Positions 1 to 13,001 of a DNA stretch of 64,000 nt are shown here, one piece after another; position 1 is the first letter of the stretch, and the number at the start of each line of letters is the position of its first letter. Under the pieces are notes generated by a model. The model was not told the origin of the DNA. It worked only from the letters and a program-made list of their open reading frames with translations, and ran no database searches. A program made the position numbers and the translations under genes. Where the stretch lies: positions 372,001-436,000 of the forward strand of contig CAJQUW010007815.1 of assembly GCA_907163375.1 (NCBI GenBank), read 5' to 3'. The DNA is from Prostheceraeus crozeri. Its lineage: Eukaryota > Platyhelminthes > Polycladida > Euryleptidae.

Positions 1-269
1 TGCCAAGGCATCATTTTTACACGTTTGTATAATTTCTATTGAGTAGGGTTATACAGGCATAATATGAGAAGTTTAAGAACATGCTTATCTGTCCATACAA
101 GGTTGGGCAGAAGTTTTGTGTTAGATCTGACCCCAATTTTTTCCACAAATATGAGTCAAAAACCCAAAACACAAGCCCAAGGTTAAGAAACCTGGCTTTT
201 GAAACCCAAGTTTAAAAAATCTGCTTCTTATTTAGCAATCAATTCTCCCGTTGCAGAGTTGATAAGAGT

Positions 270-1801
270 TGATCATAAAAAACGGACCACCTAAATTATG
301 TCAAACTTCAATCGATTCTCCTGCTTTTCAATTTCATGTTACATTGACATGCCATCCACCATTCGAGAGGTTATGTTCCCAGCTTTTCAATGAGCTATTA
401 TATACCGTATTTGCATTCGTCAATGTTTACGGTGGACAGAGGTCAAAATGTAAAAATCGTCACTTTCAAAAATCTCAAATTTTCGATATGGAAGGATGTG
501 TGCATGATAATGAATCAAACACGAGGTAGAAGGGCTTTCTCTGAGCATTCTTCTGATGTATTACTCGTCGAAATCGGTGCACTTTTAGAGAAGTTATGAT
601 GTTCCAAATTTTTTCCATAATTTGCTGTTTCTGAATGTTGTTGAAAAGTTGTTTACATCTTTTGGCGCTAACGAGGTCATTTTCACGCTTTCAATATCTA
701 TGGTGTCTAGACGTCTGCTCTACACATTCAAATCAAATTGTTGGATGACGCAGATAAGTTGTAAACAAAGTTTCTACTCGGTTCTGTATTCATCTTATGT
801 TATGATGACCGAGTCCAAGCTTGTGAAAGAGTTTTTAAACGGCAAAGTTTCTAATTTTTTGTCAGAAGGACAGTCCGAACGGCTAGTTTTCCGAAAAGTA
901 GTTCTCCCAAACACCAACGTCAAAGGTGGAAAACTACTTTTTTTCTCCCGTCCTAGAAAAGTTGAATCCGGTCGGAAAGGAAAGAAATCAAGCTTTGAAC
1001 ATCTCAGATCATTATTCGCTTGGTAAGAAACGATCCCACTTTGTATTTGGCCAGTTGAGGAGCTTATATCTGAAACCGTCGGTTTCTGCCATATCGGTGA
1101 CACGTCGTCTGAAAAGTGAGCACTTCATAAGCCGTAGGAGACCATCAGGGATCGAATTGACCGCCAACCAAAAGAGCTTGAGGCTGAAGTGGGCGATATG
1201 GCCTTGCCACTGGCATCTCATTGGAATCGAGTTGTTTAGACTGATGAAGCTTCTGTTTGTCTCAGAGGTCGCGATGGCCGTTTGAGAGTTTGGATGAGGT
1301 CAGATGATGCAATTCCTGATCGTTTGACACTGTCTGAATCGCAGAGGTAAAATATTGCTTATTTGTGCTGCGATATGGATGAATGGCCAAACTGAACTCC
1401 ATATCGAAAGGCACAACATGAATTCCGATGGATATGTAAAAAAAATTGGAAATGCACGAAGCTCAGTGTGAGTCGATTAATTTTTCCTGGAGATGGTCTT
1501 TCTCGACTTGAAGTTTTGTTAAGGAAAGAGACGGAGAGTTGAGATCAAATAGTGATCAATAGCCTGATGAAAAGCATGTCATTTCGGATTAGATATTTGA
1601 TTGAACTTTCTGGTGAGGTTGTGAAATGTCAATGACCACCTGTGAACCTACCACTAAGGGCTATATGGCTCTACAGAGCCACTGAACAACAAATAAAATT
1701 TATTTCAACCTTTATTTTATTAGTCTGTCGAATTTGTACCTGTAATTGACAAAACTTCATTAAAGTCAGACAATATTTAGGTGGTCCACTTTTTATGATC
1801 A
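270..1801 (+). mobile_element. Tc1/mariner-type DNA transposon, decayed
   Basis: Imperfect terminal inverted repeats bound this 1.53-kb segment. The left end starts TGATCATAAAAA at 270 and continues to a GGACCACCTAAAT block; the reverse complement of the right end (1801 backwards) gives the same words with a few mismatches over about 40 bp. Inside is a Tc1-type transposase relic on the plus strand. The exact target duplication is unclear because no TA directly abuts either end. The broken reading frame shows it is inactive. Confidence 0.75.
1090..1470 (+). pseudogene. Tc1-like transposase remnant
   Basis: Around 1100-1195 one frame reads VTRRLKSEHFISRRRP followed by LTANQKSLRLKWAI, the helix-turn-helix to catalytic linker seen in Tc1 transposases. 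After a frame change near 1200 another frame gives a TDEASVCLRGRDGRLRVW segment, matching the second catalytic Asp region (usually W..V.w.DE....dGr..vw). Further fragments around 1360-1440 match the downstream visible-grid region. At least two frame breaks and a stop codon separate the pieces. It lies inside the inverted repeats at 270 and 1801, which supports the assignment. Confidence 0.65.
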
Positions 1802-1868
1802 TCACGAAGAGCAGACTATGTATGTTATTATGTACATTTACGCATTAAAATAATCATTGAGATCAGGG

Positions 1869-1991
1869 TTTCTAAAAAAATACAATTGCACAAAATTTGG
1901 TATTCGGACTTTGGGTTATCGCTGCTTACCCTGGGCGCGGTGATTTCATCTGAGCATGGAATTCACTAAATTTATTCAGTCATAACTCAAC
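1869..1991 (+). repeat. dispersed repeat, copy 1 of 2
   Basis: This copy shares several word-level matches with 2971-3091: the blocks GCACAAAATTTGG, TCGCTG, CCCTGG and TTCAGTCATAACT occur in the same order and spacing. The copies are diverged and in direct orientation. No coding potential is visible. It could be an old SINE or MITE; nothing decides this. Confidence 0.55.
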
Positions 1992-2970
1992 TTGATATCT
2001 TTTCTGTAACTTGACAGTGAGTGATAATGATGATCTTAGAAAAATTCAACGATGACTGAAGGATTTATAAAATTTGCTAATGAGTCAATATTAGCGCTTG
2101 TCTGTCCTAAGAACGACTTATCACAAATCTTATCTAGTGTTGTTGTGATCAGTATAGCGATGCTGCATTTGAATATCAATTTGAATGGGTTGGTTGACTG
2201 TTCTCTAGGATAAAGTAAATTCAGAGGGACTTTGCCAATTTCCCGGAGCGCGGAGCGCAAGAAAGCATTTGCGCTCCGAATTTGAAATTAACATCCCAGG
2301 AAAGCACTCTATTCGAGGTCATGAATTGACAATTTCTTTTACCATCGGCTCAATCCTTAGGTGAATTTTCCACAGTGTTGATCAGTATAAGTTTTGGGAT
2401 CGTAATGCAGGACATCTGACACACAAGTGACATACGAAAATTTGGCAAATTTATGTATCTTAATATAGCGTGTAGATCTTGAAATATTATAGATTAGCCT
2501 CTTATAAGGGAGAGGCACCTCAGTGACAGACTTTATTGAACACTCTTGACTATTTTTGCAAACGACGTTCAGTAGGACTAAATTTCCTACGGCAGTGTAT
2601 TTTACCGGGGATTTTACTGGGAGTGGGTGATGACGACTTGCTTAAAACTGATAAATATTTAATGTTTGCTAATATTCACTTATCTTTAATTTAATTATCT
2701 AAAACCGTTTTTATTTACCTTCCTCAAAACAATCGATATGTATTTTCATGCTTCGTCAGTACGGGAGGTTAGTCATGTCCGTTGAAAAAGATAAGTATAG
2801 TTGCTTCCTTTGTTCGATGCAATTATTTATTTAAAGTTGACGCAATAAAAGAGAGCTCGCCCGACGAGCTTCGACCTTCCGACATATTCAAGGGCTTTGA
2901 ATGCTACACAAGTGTTAGAAAGTTGGTCTTATATACAAATCACTGATTGAAAGTTAAGCGCAGTCTCTTT

Positions 2971-3091
2971 TCAGAAAAATTTACAACTGCACAAAATTTG
3001 GCATTTCGACTTCGGCTTCTCGCTGATTCCCCTGGACAGGGATTCTTCTGACCAAAAGATTCGCAAATTTTTTCAGTCATAACTAAACTTT
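2971..3091 (+). repeat. dispersed repeat, copy 2 of 2
   Basis: Second copy of the repeat at 1869-1991, same orientation, with the ordered blocks GCACAAAATTTGG, TCGCTGATTCCCCTGG and TTCAGTCATAACTAAACTT. The rest of 1802-3458 outside these two copies shows no recognisable gene. Confidence 0.55.
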
Positions 3092-3458
3092 TGGAGAGTT
3101 CTGCAATTTAGACTTCTCCAAAAACATCAAATAAAAACCTAATGCGATAAAATGCTCATAATTTTACTATTTTAGTTTGGCCTGTGCAAATAATAAATTA
3201 AACTCACTAAAAAGGTCCGGGAAAATGATTGTAAAGCATCCTAAACAACCTTGAAACATGGCCAAACATGCATTACACAAGAGAATTCGACATTTGTCCC
3301 GGAAGAGATGACTTGAATTTTCAAATCCGATTCTAACATTGACATTGATTTATCGGAATCAAGCATCAAGCCCAATGCATCAACACCCTGCAATTTAGAT
3401 ATCTTCAAATCAGTTTTCTGAAGTCAGAATGTGAGTTTCAACAAGCCAGCGCGAGAGA

Positions 3459-4020
3459 GACAAAATGAGAAAATTAAAATATTGAGATGGTGGACTGTAA
3501 ATTTGGACAAAACGGTACAGATAAAAATGAGAAAATAGCAAAATGAGAAAATTAAAATATTGAGTAGAAAAGCTTTTATGCTTTCACTGCTTTCGCAAAA
3601 ATCCTTATCATAGTAACAAAATGAGATAATTAAGACATTGACATAGCACAAAAATAATTATCATAGTAACAAAATGAGAAAATTGAAATATTGAGAAGAA
3701 AGATTTTTGTTTTTAATGAGCTAGCACAAAAAAAATTATCATAGTAACAAAATTGGAATATTGAAATGCTAAGAAGGAAGATTTTTGTTTTTAATGTATC
3801 ACCGCAAAGTTAGTGATCATTGTACCAAAATGACAGACAGAATTGAATTATTTCGCTGGAAGGATTCAGTTCTTGACGTGGCGGCGCAAAAATTGAAACT
3901 AATTGAAAAACAAAAGAAAATTAAAGATTGAGCTGGAGGACCTTAAATTTGGAAAAACCAACATAAAGAAATATCAATATACTTGTAGTAACCAAATGAG
4001 AAGAAAATTAAAGCATTGAC
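3459..4020 (+). repeat. imperfect tandem repeat array
   Basis: A degenerate unit containing AAAATGAGAAAATTAAAATATTGAG recurs about seven times, often joined to ATCATAGTAACAAAATGAG, with irregular spacing of roughly 60-110 bp. The units differ by substitutions and indels, as expected of an old minisatellite. There are no uniform spacers, so it is not CRISPR-like. No ORF fits it. Confidence 0.7.
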
Positions 4021-5489
4021 CTGGAATTGTCTTTATTTTGATTTCTCGTGGTATGCGAGCACGCTTAGGCTCCAGCAGTTAAATCTGATGAAAAGGATGA
4101 CAGTAGGACATAATGCATTCTCTTGAAAGAGAGCATGTGTACTTAGACCGCACGCAGTGAAATCATCCAGATGAATGTGCAAATATGCGATTTGCATGTA
4201 AACACTCACTCGGTGCCTGAGTTTTACTATCGTGATTGTCGCAGCATGTTGCTGAAGAGAAGCACCAGCGGAACTCAGCGAACTCCTCGATCCTCTCTCA
4301 CTAACAAATATTTGGAGAGTCATTTGATAGTGATAATTTATTTGATAAAATTTGTTCAGATCTAGAAAAACTGCAGACTGACTTTTTATAAGAGACTCAG
4401 GCTTCAGGATTTTCGTTTCCGATAGCCTGCTCCGGCCTTGTCAACTGTATGAGCTAGCATGAACATTAATTTCGAGGGAAAATCGAAATCCATCACTTGA
4501 TTAACATCAACAGCACAAATTCAACTTAAATAATCTATAACATTTGAAGCAATACATCTGATGAACATCAGCTTCGAGATAGACGTAGAGTTTCAGGAGT
4601 ATATCATCTCGATAAATCATCGACCAAATCAGAGCAGAAATAAGTTATTTAGCGTGAGAAAGTTTAGTTTGATACGATGAAGTAATCAGTTTCAAAGCGC
4701 AGAAAACCAACTTTCTTTCTTCTATGATTGCGCGTCACCGGGTTGGAACCGGCCGGACATGAATTTTGAAGATCGGCCTTCCGGCTATTTATATTACCAA
4801 TATGTTTACTATTAACGATGCATTCATAGAAGAAATCGTTTAGGCAATCAAACGAAAAGCAGCACTATAGGAGCATGTGTAGTGAACGTAACATGTTTGA
4901 AGAGTGCCTGCCTATACATGTTATGTGACATAAAAACAGTTTTTATCCAGCATAAAAACTGTTTCTTAAACACTCAAAAATTTACAAACTTGTGCATATG
5001 CATTAATTAAACATGCTTTATCTCAAATGAAATTTTCAGAATCATGGATCATCAGATTTCATTTGTTAAAAGACTGCCGGCATTGTTTCTGCAATATTTC
5101 CAATGGATTTAATCAAGTATTTGAGCTCTCCGATATCTTGTCCCTTGTACAGTGTGGACACAATTTCTGTGCATGGCATATATTTCTGGAAACTATATAC
5201 GTATCCCCATTGATGCAGTAAATCATTTAACCTTACATGTAAGCAATATGTATCGGGAAGACCAAAATTTCAGACAGAGGGTTATAGAACTTGATTTTTA
5301 TTTGTCTTCGATGTGAAGTATTTCAACTATGGTGCTTCGAGGAAGCCATCCATGAAACATTCATAAAGAAATTAATGTATTAAAGACAGATGCTCACAAT
5401 GCATTGCACAAATTGTCAAATGTCTTTGATGAGCTTAGATTTAACGCTTAGATTCTTTTGAGACTTTACTTAAATTGATGAAGAGATAG
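4021..5489. other. no recognisable feature
   Basis: AT-rich sequence with only short random-looking open frames. I see no splice-linked exons, RNA genes or element ends here. Confidence 0.5.
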
Positions 5490-5654
5490 AGCGCCAGCTG
5501 ATAATTGATACAGCAATGATCACTAAAAATGGGTTCAGCTAAGCCTATACTGATCTATGAGGTTACCGGTTTGTTTTTCAAAAAAACTGAGCTTTATATA
5601 CTTGCAACCCGGAGTCGGAGTCCTATCAAAATGATAGGACTCCGCATCCCTGAT
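5490..5654 (-). repeat. solo end of the GGAGTCC hAT-type repeat family
   Basis: Read on the minus strand from 5654 this begins CAGGGATGCGGAGTCC, then a GGACTCCGACTCC block, a TATATAAAGC block and, about 150 bp in, an ATCATTGCTG then ATCAATTATCA block. The same order occurs from 28929 to about 29095 on the plus strand. It is therefore an inverted copy of the left end of that element. The matching right end is not visible nearby, so this copy is probably truncated. Confidence 0.7.
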
Positions 5655-8600
5655 ATGCTGTCTCACCTCATTGACTTTCATTGAGAAATTGAAGCCATAA
5701 ATTATTACAAGTAATATAGGATCAAAGTCATGAGTCAAAATTGACTCAAACGACGCTTTGAGGGGTTGTAGTTTGTCGGACCTTCTAGTTCTAAAGTATG
5801 GCAAATTAACCACCGATAGAAATTAAATTTGCATTTAAAAGTAGTAGTTAGTGATCATAGTACATGCACGTATACTACTGGAGTCGGTGTCGTCCGCATC
5901 TACGCATCAAAACTACGATACCGCATCGTATTCCTATGAAATTAAAATATTCACTTTGAATACCACATCATTTCACATCAGACTAACAACCTATGGTAAT
6001 GGTCATTTATCTTTGTACAGTAGCTGTTGAACCTTATTAACTTCAAAGATATTTGTGCATTTATGAATCTCTTAAAATCTGTTCATCTATTCTTAGACGA
6101 TGATTTAGGAATAATGCCTTCAACTAAGTCAATCGCAGTTGATGAAATGCAAAATTGCATTAAAGATATTGCAGGTTCCTTATTAAGAAACAATCGCTAT
6201 CAATCGAAATTAAAAAGAATATCCATCACGTTAATGAGAAGTTAAATAAAGCGATCGACAGTTGGCTTCTCCTGATCGTTTTCATTCAATTGTATCAGCC
6301 TATCAACCGTTTCCATAAAAATAAAAATTTCACGCCAAATATGAATATAAAAGTTGAGGATAAGTGCATGAATTATAATACAGAGGTGATAGAAAATATT
6401 AAAGAAATTGAATTGAGGATTGAACCACATGATTTTAAGTCTAAAGGCGTTTTATTTAATTTAGGAAAGTGATTGCATCAGGCTCGCGACCTGCTACTGC
6501 TACGCATTGCTTATCTTTTTTGAGATTTCTACTCAAATGAAATACCATCGAATGAAACTTGAATTCATTCACTTGATTTATGTGATCAAATTAATCTCCG
6601 GAAAATATTGCTGTCATACACGGCGAAGTGATGGAAAGTATCAAATGAGCAATTCTTTAGAAAGGTGGAAGGTTTGATAAAATTTGTAGCAGCACGTTCG
6701 CTGCGATGTATTCACTGCAATGGTGCATGTAATTTGAAGAAAAGAAACATGTTCATGCGGGTGATGCCGTTTTGCTCGACAACATATTTTGCACTTGAAT
6801 CTTCTCCAAAATTCAAACATGAGATTAAATGCTAAGAAATCAACACTTTTGGCTTCTAGTGATTTTATTTAGTCTGCCGTTACCATAGAGATAAATTCAT
6901 TTGCATGTGGATTACTCTAGAATGGATTGGTCTAGAGAATAGTGTATGCTTGCTAATGTCAACAGAAAAACAAAGTAGCTGCATACACATGTAATTAAAT
7001 GATAATGCATGTCAGAAAGTATTTATTTCACTATGACTGATATGCGATTAAGTCTTCGTCCATTATTTTCAATCACGTGAATTGTCATGTTATATCTAGC
7101 AGATTTTTCATTCTGCAGATACTATATTGTGGTCAACATTTAGAGACATTTCAAAGATACCAGAAAAACTGCCGTCTTTTTTTCAAATATTATTAACAAC
7201 CCATTAATTAACTAGTTGACAATGTGGTTATACATGAGCACATTCCGATGTTAAATAATTGTTCCTTGCGATTTTTATCACAATGAATTACTAGAATGAA
7301 TTCAGAACTGCTTCATATCTTTTTTTAAATGAAGTGTATGTCGTAGAATTGTCTTCTCTGGCAGAATTAGATTGAAAATCATTATATCAACTTGACTTGC
7401 TTTACTGAAACAATTAATTGTATATAATGCATGCTACTATCTAAGTTGAACATCCGCAGCAGTAGTATTATGTAGATATCATGCCGCACAGCTGCTTTTA
7501 AGGTCAGTTGACATACGTGGACAGTATACGGAGACTAAATATCAAAATATCTAGCACGGTCATCGTGAATTTTTACTTTAAATTTGGACAAGATCTGAGA
7601 TGATGTGCTGAATAGACCTCGAGTGAGTGCACACAGTATTAAATCTCTTCTTTATGCTTTGTATGTGTTTCTCTGTGACACCACTGATGTATCATTATAT
7701 ACAGTATGTTTAGTTCTTTTCTGGCAGATCTTTAAGGAAACCTTAATTCACCCAAATTCATCTCTCATGAATACTGCATGTATTTCTCTTTTGTTCATGG
7801 CAATTGCACTTTCTATGCAGTGATCTACTGATCATGGCATTCTACTAATTGACAATAGCGCGTATCAAATATCTCTGCCTCAACGAAGCAAAAGCTAGAA
7901 TCAGAAGCATCAGTTGCGAATGACAAAGATTGTATTCTTGAGATTTGACTCTTGATGAAAAACGGTGCTGCGTCACTTCAAGTTTACCGATTTTCAAGAT
8001 TCATTTTTTTTGTGAAAGCTATTGACTTTGACCTCATTTTTTGAAGAAATGACAGAAAATATTTTATCCTATTTGAAAATATATGGCTTATCCAATGCAT
8101 TTCTAACACAAAAGGTGATAATCAGAGCTGTTTGATCTACAAGGTGAAAGCGGAAACCTGCATTATCTAAGACTTCATATAATTAATGAATCAAGTAAAT
8201 TTAATGTATATACTGCACATTTTAGAGAACAATCTGCAAAATTCCAAAAGGTAATTTGAATCTCAGCTTATGTTTAAAGTCGATCCGGATTTTATTTACC
8301 ATCTGTTCATTTTTGTGATAATTTTCAAACAGTGTGTTGGAAATCATTTGAATTATATAATGATCCTATAAATTATCCAACGCATGAGCTAAAATCAATC
8401 GATACATACTTCAGCAGTCTTAAACTCTGAAATCAAAATTTACTTATTTTCAATTGCAAAATAGAAATTATTGAATTACAACATCATTGTGCTATAATCA
8501 TTGACATTTTAATTGTTAACATTAGATTTTATGTTTTGCTAAAGCAGCGTGGTCGGCGAAATATTGTGGTCTGATAGATAATCTTTACAGGAGTGTCTGT

Positions 8601-9039
8601 AAAGAATCCAATAGGAATCAACGCTGACACCAAGTAACCAGACCGAACCATCGCTGTTCGGTCTTTGCTAGCTGTCAATGGTAATGTTCTCCACGGTCAC
8701 CAGATCTATTCCCTGGAGACACCAGACCTTCCCCTGGAGCCAGAGTTATAGCAAACGAAGTTATACACGTAGATGTGTTAATTGTAGAAGCTTGAATAGT
8801 GAAGATGTCATCTCCTTTTGGATGAAATATTAAAACCGTTAATATCATTGACCCAAAATTATTGCAGAGGCACCCTTTATCTTCTAGAAAAACCCTTCAT
8901 TTCTAGAAACATTAAACATCTTCTGGTCCCCTTACTGTCACTTAAGCTATATTTGATGCTGTCTCCTTGTATTCTAAAATATCCACTTGCTTGAGCTGAG
9001 GCTATTTCGTTTTGGTTTAAGTATTTATTTGTACCTAGT
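5655..9039. other. no recognisable gene
   Basis: Low-complexity-poor, AT-rich DNA with scattered short frames. A short segment near 8560-8760 is less AT-rich and has local inverted words (TCTTTACAG and CTGTAAAGA near 8580-8605), but I cannot assign it to an element or RNA. Confidence 0.5.
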
Positions 9040-9287
9040 ACATTTGACAGACAATTAGTCTTGGATACACTTGCATTAATCTCAAAGGCAATTATTTTGA
9101 AGATGCGACAAACCTCCTGACAATTGGTACAGTTATGGGTGGCAAAGTAGCCCCATCTTCTGCAATCCTGGTCATGGCATTTTTTAGAGGAAAAATTGTA
9201 GTACTGAAAGAAATTTATGATTCAAACACCGTTGAGGCTACTACAGAGAACTGGATTAGGTTCATAAATGACTGGGGTGAAAAGTAA
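9040..9287 (+). pseudogene. Penelope-like element reverse transcriptase fragment
   Basis: One plus-strand frame reads NYFEDATNLLTIGTVMGGK then VAPSSAILVMAF, matching the Penelope-like signature (N.F......G..MG...aPs.an..m) just before the catalytic YxDD region. The continuing frame ENWIRFINDWGEK is where RY(I/V)DD would lie, but the second Asp is lost and a stop follows. Downstream at 9470-9540 a GHPKHILRN piece fits the thumb-region RGYP stretch. It is an inactive relic that may continue past the inserted hAT element. Confidence 0.6.
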
Positions 9288-9646
9288 ACATTTTTCTGAT
9301 GAATCACTTCTGTCTATTGAATGATCATATATCTTAACTTATGATAATAAATATTTCACATTGCATCAAATGCGAGAAGCCATTAGTATTGTGGATGTTT
9401 TGGTGAATGTGTCGATCAGAAATAAGTAAGATAAAAACGGATATAAATTGTAGAATTGCGGACAGAATTGCTACATATGCTCCATTTTACTCAGGTCACC
9501 CCAAACACATACTGAGAAACATGCATTCCTTTTTGTCTTGCTAATCCAGTAAGTAAAATCGTCTCAAAAAACGATTATAAACTAAAAATATGAAAACATC
9601 TCTTCAAAAACTGCAATATCCCAGTATTTAATTAAAAATGCTTTTG

Positions 9647-11202
9647 CTCGTGCACAGGGCATTTGAACGGTCATATTTTCCCCCGTTCGTTCGTTCGTTC
9701 GATCTTCCGATCATTAGCCTTTCAAACCCGTTCGTTCGTTCAGCGCTCAAATGAGCTATCACCCCCGGTCCGTTCGTTCATGGCATAAAACACCAGTTCA
9801 ATCGTTCTTTTTAAGTCAAAACAATGCTCAATTTTGATGGACCCTATATAGTGCTGTCGTTTCTAACTAACATTGGGGTTTTTCAGAGAAACGTGGAAGT
9901 TGGCAGTTTTCTCATATCTGACATCGCGAAATAACACAAACTGCACTATCGGGAAATTCGTTGTCGGCATTGCCGCGCAATGACAAAGCGAAACATAAGT
10001 TGACGTCAAACGTTACACGTCACATACACCTTTTTATATCAAACCCAGTGAAACTAGAGAATATCAAAATCCATAGAGGAAGTCAAAATCCGTCTGTCAT
10101 GATTATTAGCCTATAACACGTTTTAGCAGCATCACGCTGCACGAAGGTGCTAGGTGACGATAGGTCGATGTTCACTCATTTGACAGCTAACATAGGCCTA
10201 GGTGTAGCCCTCAGAAATAGTGACTGGATTCAATTGTATAATGAGTTTAGCCTACATACATTATGTCCGCGTCATGCATGCCGCTATGAATCCCTACTTG
10301 CATATCCACTGACTGACTGGATATAAATTCGCAGATTAAGCCATTATTGTACATGCCCGTGCCCGCAGGCGAATACCTGCTGCCCGCGAGATGCATACAG
10401 AGAACCCCACCCCAGTTTAGACTATGACTTTACTTGATGCAAAAGCAAAATAATACATTTTATTTTTAAAATGTAAAGGTCAGATTGACACTCAAAGTAG
10501 ACCTGCCTTATCACAGCTTTTGAATTAAAAAATTGTTCAATGTTCTGTAACCAAGTGTTGAATTAAATGATAATTTAGGGCGTGTCATGACGAATTTAGT
10601 TGCTCCATGGAAGGACGTGAAGCCTCTTCTGTCCTGCTTCTCCACTTTTCATCTCTGCTAAACCGTATTGACGGTGATATGCGCAAATTTTTCAGCAGTT
10701 TATGAGTAGCATATGTATTTCCGGAATACTGAATCAATAACAAGAGGTGGAAGCATTGTGTAATATCAAGTCTCTTGTCATTTTATTTACGAAATGTCAT
10801 TGAACGGAAGTCTTAATGCTTTAACAAGAAATTTCGAAGAGCATCAGTAGACTTTTCTTTTATCGAAATTTCCGAGGCTTCACTGTCACGAAAACCAAAA
10901 TGGTCACTGGTGACCCATGCATAAATTGACAGTTAAATATTTTCAAATTTCAAAATACTACGCACTTTATTGAAGTCAGAATGTGTAAATAAGCAATTTT
11001 GGAGAATAAGGATATTCTACCATTATTTCTTATACCGTGTTTTCCGGAGTTTAATTGCCGTTCAATCACATTCAATTAAGCAAAAAAACCGTTCTTTCCG
11101 ATTACCGTTCATCGGCCTCTCAGATATGCCGTTCGATAATTCGTTCATCAGAAAATATGAAAAATACCGTTCTATCGTTCGTTCAAATGCCCTGTTCGTG
11201 CA
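9647..11202. mobile_element. hAT-type element, non-autonomous, with 8-bp target duplication
   Basis: The element runs from 9655 to 11194 (1,540 bp). Both ends carry the 15-bp inverted repeat CAGGGCATTTGAACG. It is flanked by ctcgtgca (9647-9654) and ttcgtgca (11195-11202), a 7-of-8 target duplication. An 8-bp duplication and CAGGG ends are the hAT hallmark. Both ends contain clustered CGTTCGTTCG words (9680-9780 and 11040-11180), likely subterminal binding repeats. No transposase frame is visible, so it would depend on another element. Confidence 0.8.
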
Positions 11203-11440
11203 TCATCAGATACTACAACTAGCAATGATAAATCAGATAAATCAGAACATATTACCATCGTTGCGCAAACAATCTGTGACGATTACAGGGATTTCTAAAC
11301 ATGGAGAGCAACCTAAATGTAAATACTGTCAAACATTGTTGATAGGGGAAGAGACTATTGACTTCAAAAATATTAGTAACTTCTTTCACAGTGAATTTAT
11401 CAACTCCCGATTACTCAATGAAAGCTGGTTTGCAACTTAA
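11203..11440 (+). pseudogene. possible Penelope relic continuing after the hAT insertion
   Basis: An open plus-strand frame here includes SLRKQSVTITGISKHGEQP and KCKYCQTLLIGEETIDF. The Cys-x2-Cys piece resembles the linker between thumb and GIY-YIG domains in Penelope proteins, and the position directly after the hAT element matches the order of the fragment at 9040-9287. The resemblance is weak. Confidence 0.3.
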
Positions 11441-12776
11441 CGCTCATGTATTGCACTGTCTATGACAAATTGCGAGCTAGCGAACCGTCATCATCAGTCT
11501 ACGCACCTCAATGTGACCGATTGATTGGAATGTGACTTAAAGGACCAAATCAATTCTCGCATATTTCCTTTCGCAGGTTTGAATTAATCGAGAAAATAAG
11601 TTGATTTCCTTAGTTTTCAATTATCGCTTCCGTTTCTATATATTTAATGTAGGAACTCACTAAAACGCATTTTACCTAAAAAGTTGTGTAAACACCACAT
11701 TTTGCAAGCAAAACAAATTAACGAGGCCAATTGATTGACTAAACTGTACTTTCCTACAAATTATGAAAGCATCTGCCTCAAAAGTGGAATCAAAATAATA
11801 AAATGGCAAATCTGATGATGAATGATTAAAGAATGTCAGTTCATTGCGTTATAGAGTGTTGCGAATTCGAGATCTTTTGCCGATTTGTAAACAAATCGAA
11901 TTTTGCGGTATTCAACAAGACAGTGGCTTACTTGCAAGACGACTGCATGGATCTGATATGTGGATTAAGAAGTGTTGTTTAACTGATGTTGGATGATAAT
12001 CTAATAATTTCAGATAGCCAGAAACTCGTGCGCTACTTTAGGAAGAAAACGCCTGCAGCTCCCTGAATGTGCTTATTGATCTGAATTTCGAATGTTGCAG
12101 ATGATTCGATTTCTTTAACTCGAACCGCCGCACTAAGGTGCGTTTACGCGTGCAACTTTATTGCTGAAACCTTACCGATATTTGAATAATATATAATATT
12201 CGCTATCAGGCCTCCTGAAATACCAGCATAAGACAATATGTCAATCATGATTTTAAACAACAGTTTTCATGATTGTTTTTTTATCATGATTGTCATTCTA
12301 CCGAAACGAATCACTGCCAGCACGCAATCCGCTAAACAGTGAGGTCAAGTAGCTCACTGATTAATTGGGTACGTACTCCTGCAAACTGTTCAATTGATAT
12401 CTCAAAACCGATGACTGGAAATAAGGAAACTACACCCGAAAGTGCGGAGTATTCAGTCCTGACAGCCTAACACACCAAGTACGTCAACTGAACAACACCC
12501 CACCCATGTCCTGATCTGCTTCTTTGAGTGCTGGTATACAGGAACACTCCACCAAACCGACAAGAGACATAACTGCTCAAATTGGAAGGTCCGATAAACT
12601 CCATAACCCTGGTTGTTGAAGATAATTATCTCAACAATAGGCCCACTCCACATCACCAGGAACGTGTTAAAACGCTGCCTCTGATGTCTTACTGACTGGG
12701 ACGTTTGTCTCAGTCAGCACTAATGACATTGGTAGATTGCAATCTTGGATTGTTAATTTCGTTTACTTCTGTTTTT
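11441..12776. other. no recognisable feature
   Basis: No gene or element ends seen. Inverted words around ATCATGATTTTAAACAACAG and ATGATTGTTTTTTTATCATG near 12243-12292 make a small hairpin only. Confidence 0.45.
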
Positions 12777-13001
12777 TAGTTTCATCCATTTGTATGGTTT
12801 CTGAACTGTGGGAAACATCGCTTAATCATATCTATATTACACATCCGCCTGTCAACGGAGAAATGCACGGAAGCCTAGGTGATATTCGCAAAACGCCATC
12901 TTATAAACCTATAGGCCTATGATATTCGTAAACTACCATCTTATACTTTTAATTTCATCCATTTCTATAGTTTCTGAACTGTGAGAAACATCACTTAATC
13001 G
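12777..13001 (+). repeat. direct duplication of about 175 bp
   Basis: The block TTTCATCCATTT followed by GTTTCTGAACTGTG and GAAACATC occurs at 12779-12825 and again at 12952-12998 with few changes. Between them GATATTCG with CCATCTTATA is also doubled (12881 and 12921). This indicates a local tandem duplication. No protein is evident. Confidence 0.65.

Noticed and set aside
3459-4020. Regular short repeats suggesting a CRISPR array
   Set aside because: Units are imperfect, spacing is irregular and the spacers resemble each other; a decayed minisatellite fits better, and the surroundings are eukaryotic.
8560-8760. Possible tRNA-derived SINE
   Set aside because: I could not find A and B box promoter words in the right order or a cloverleaf.
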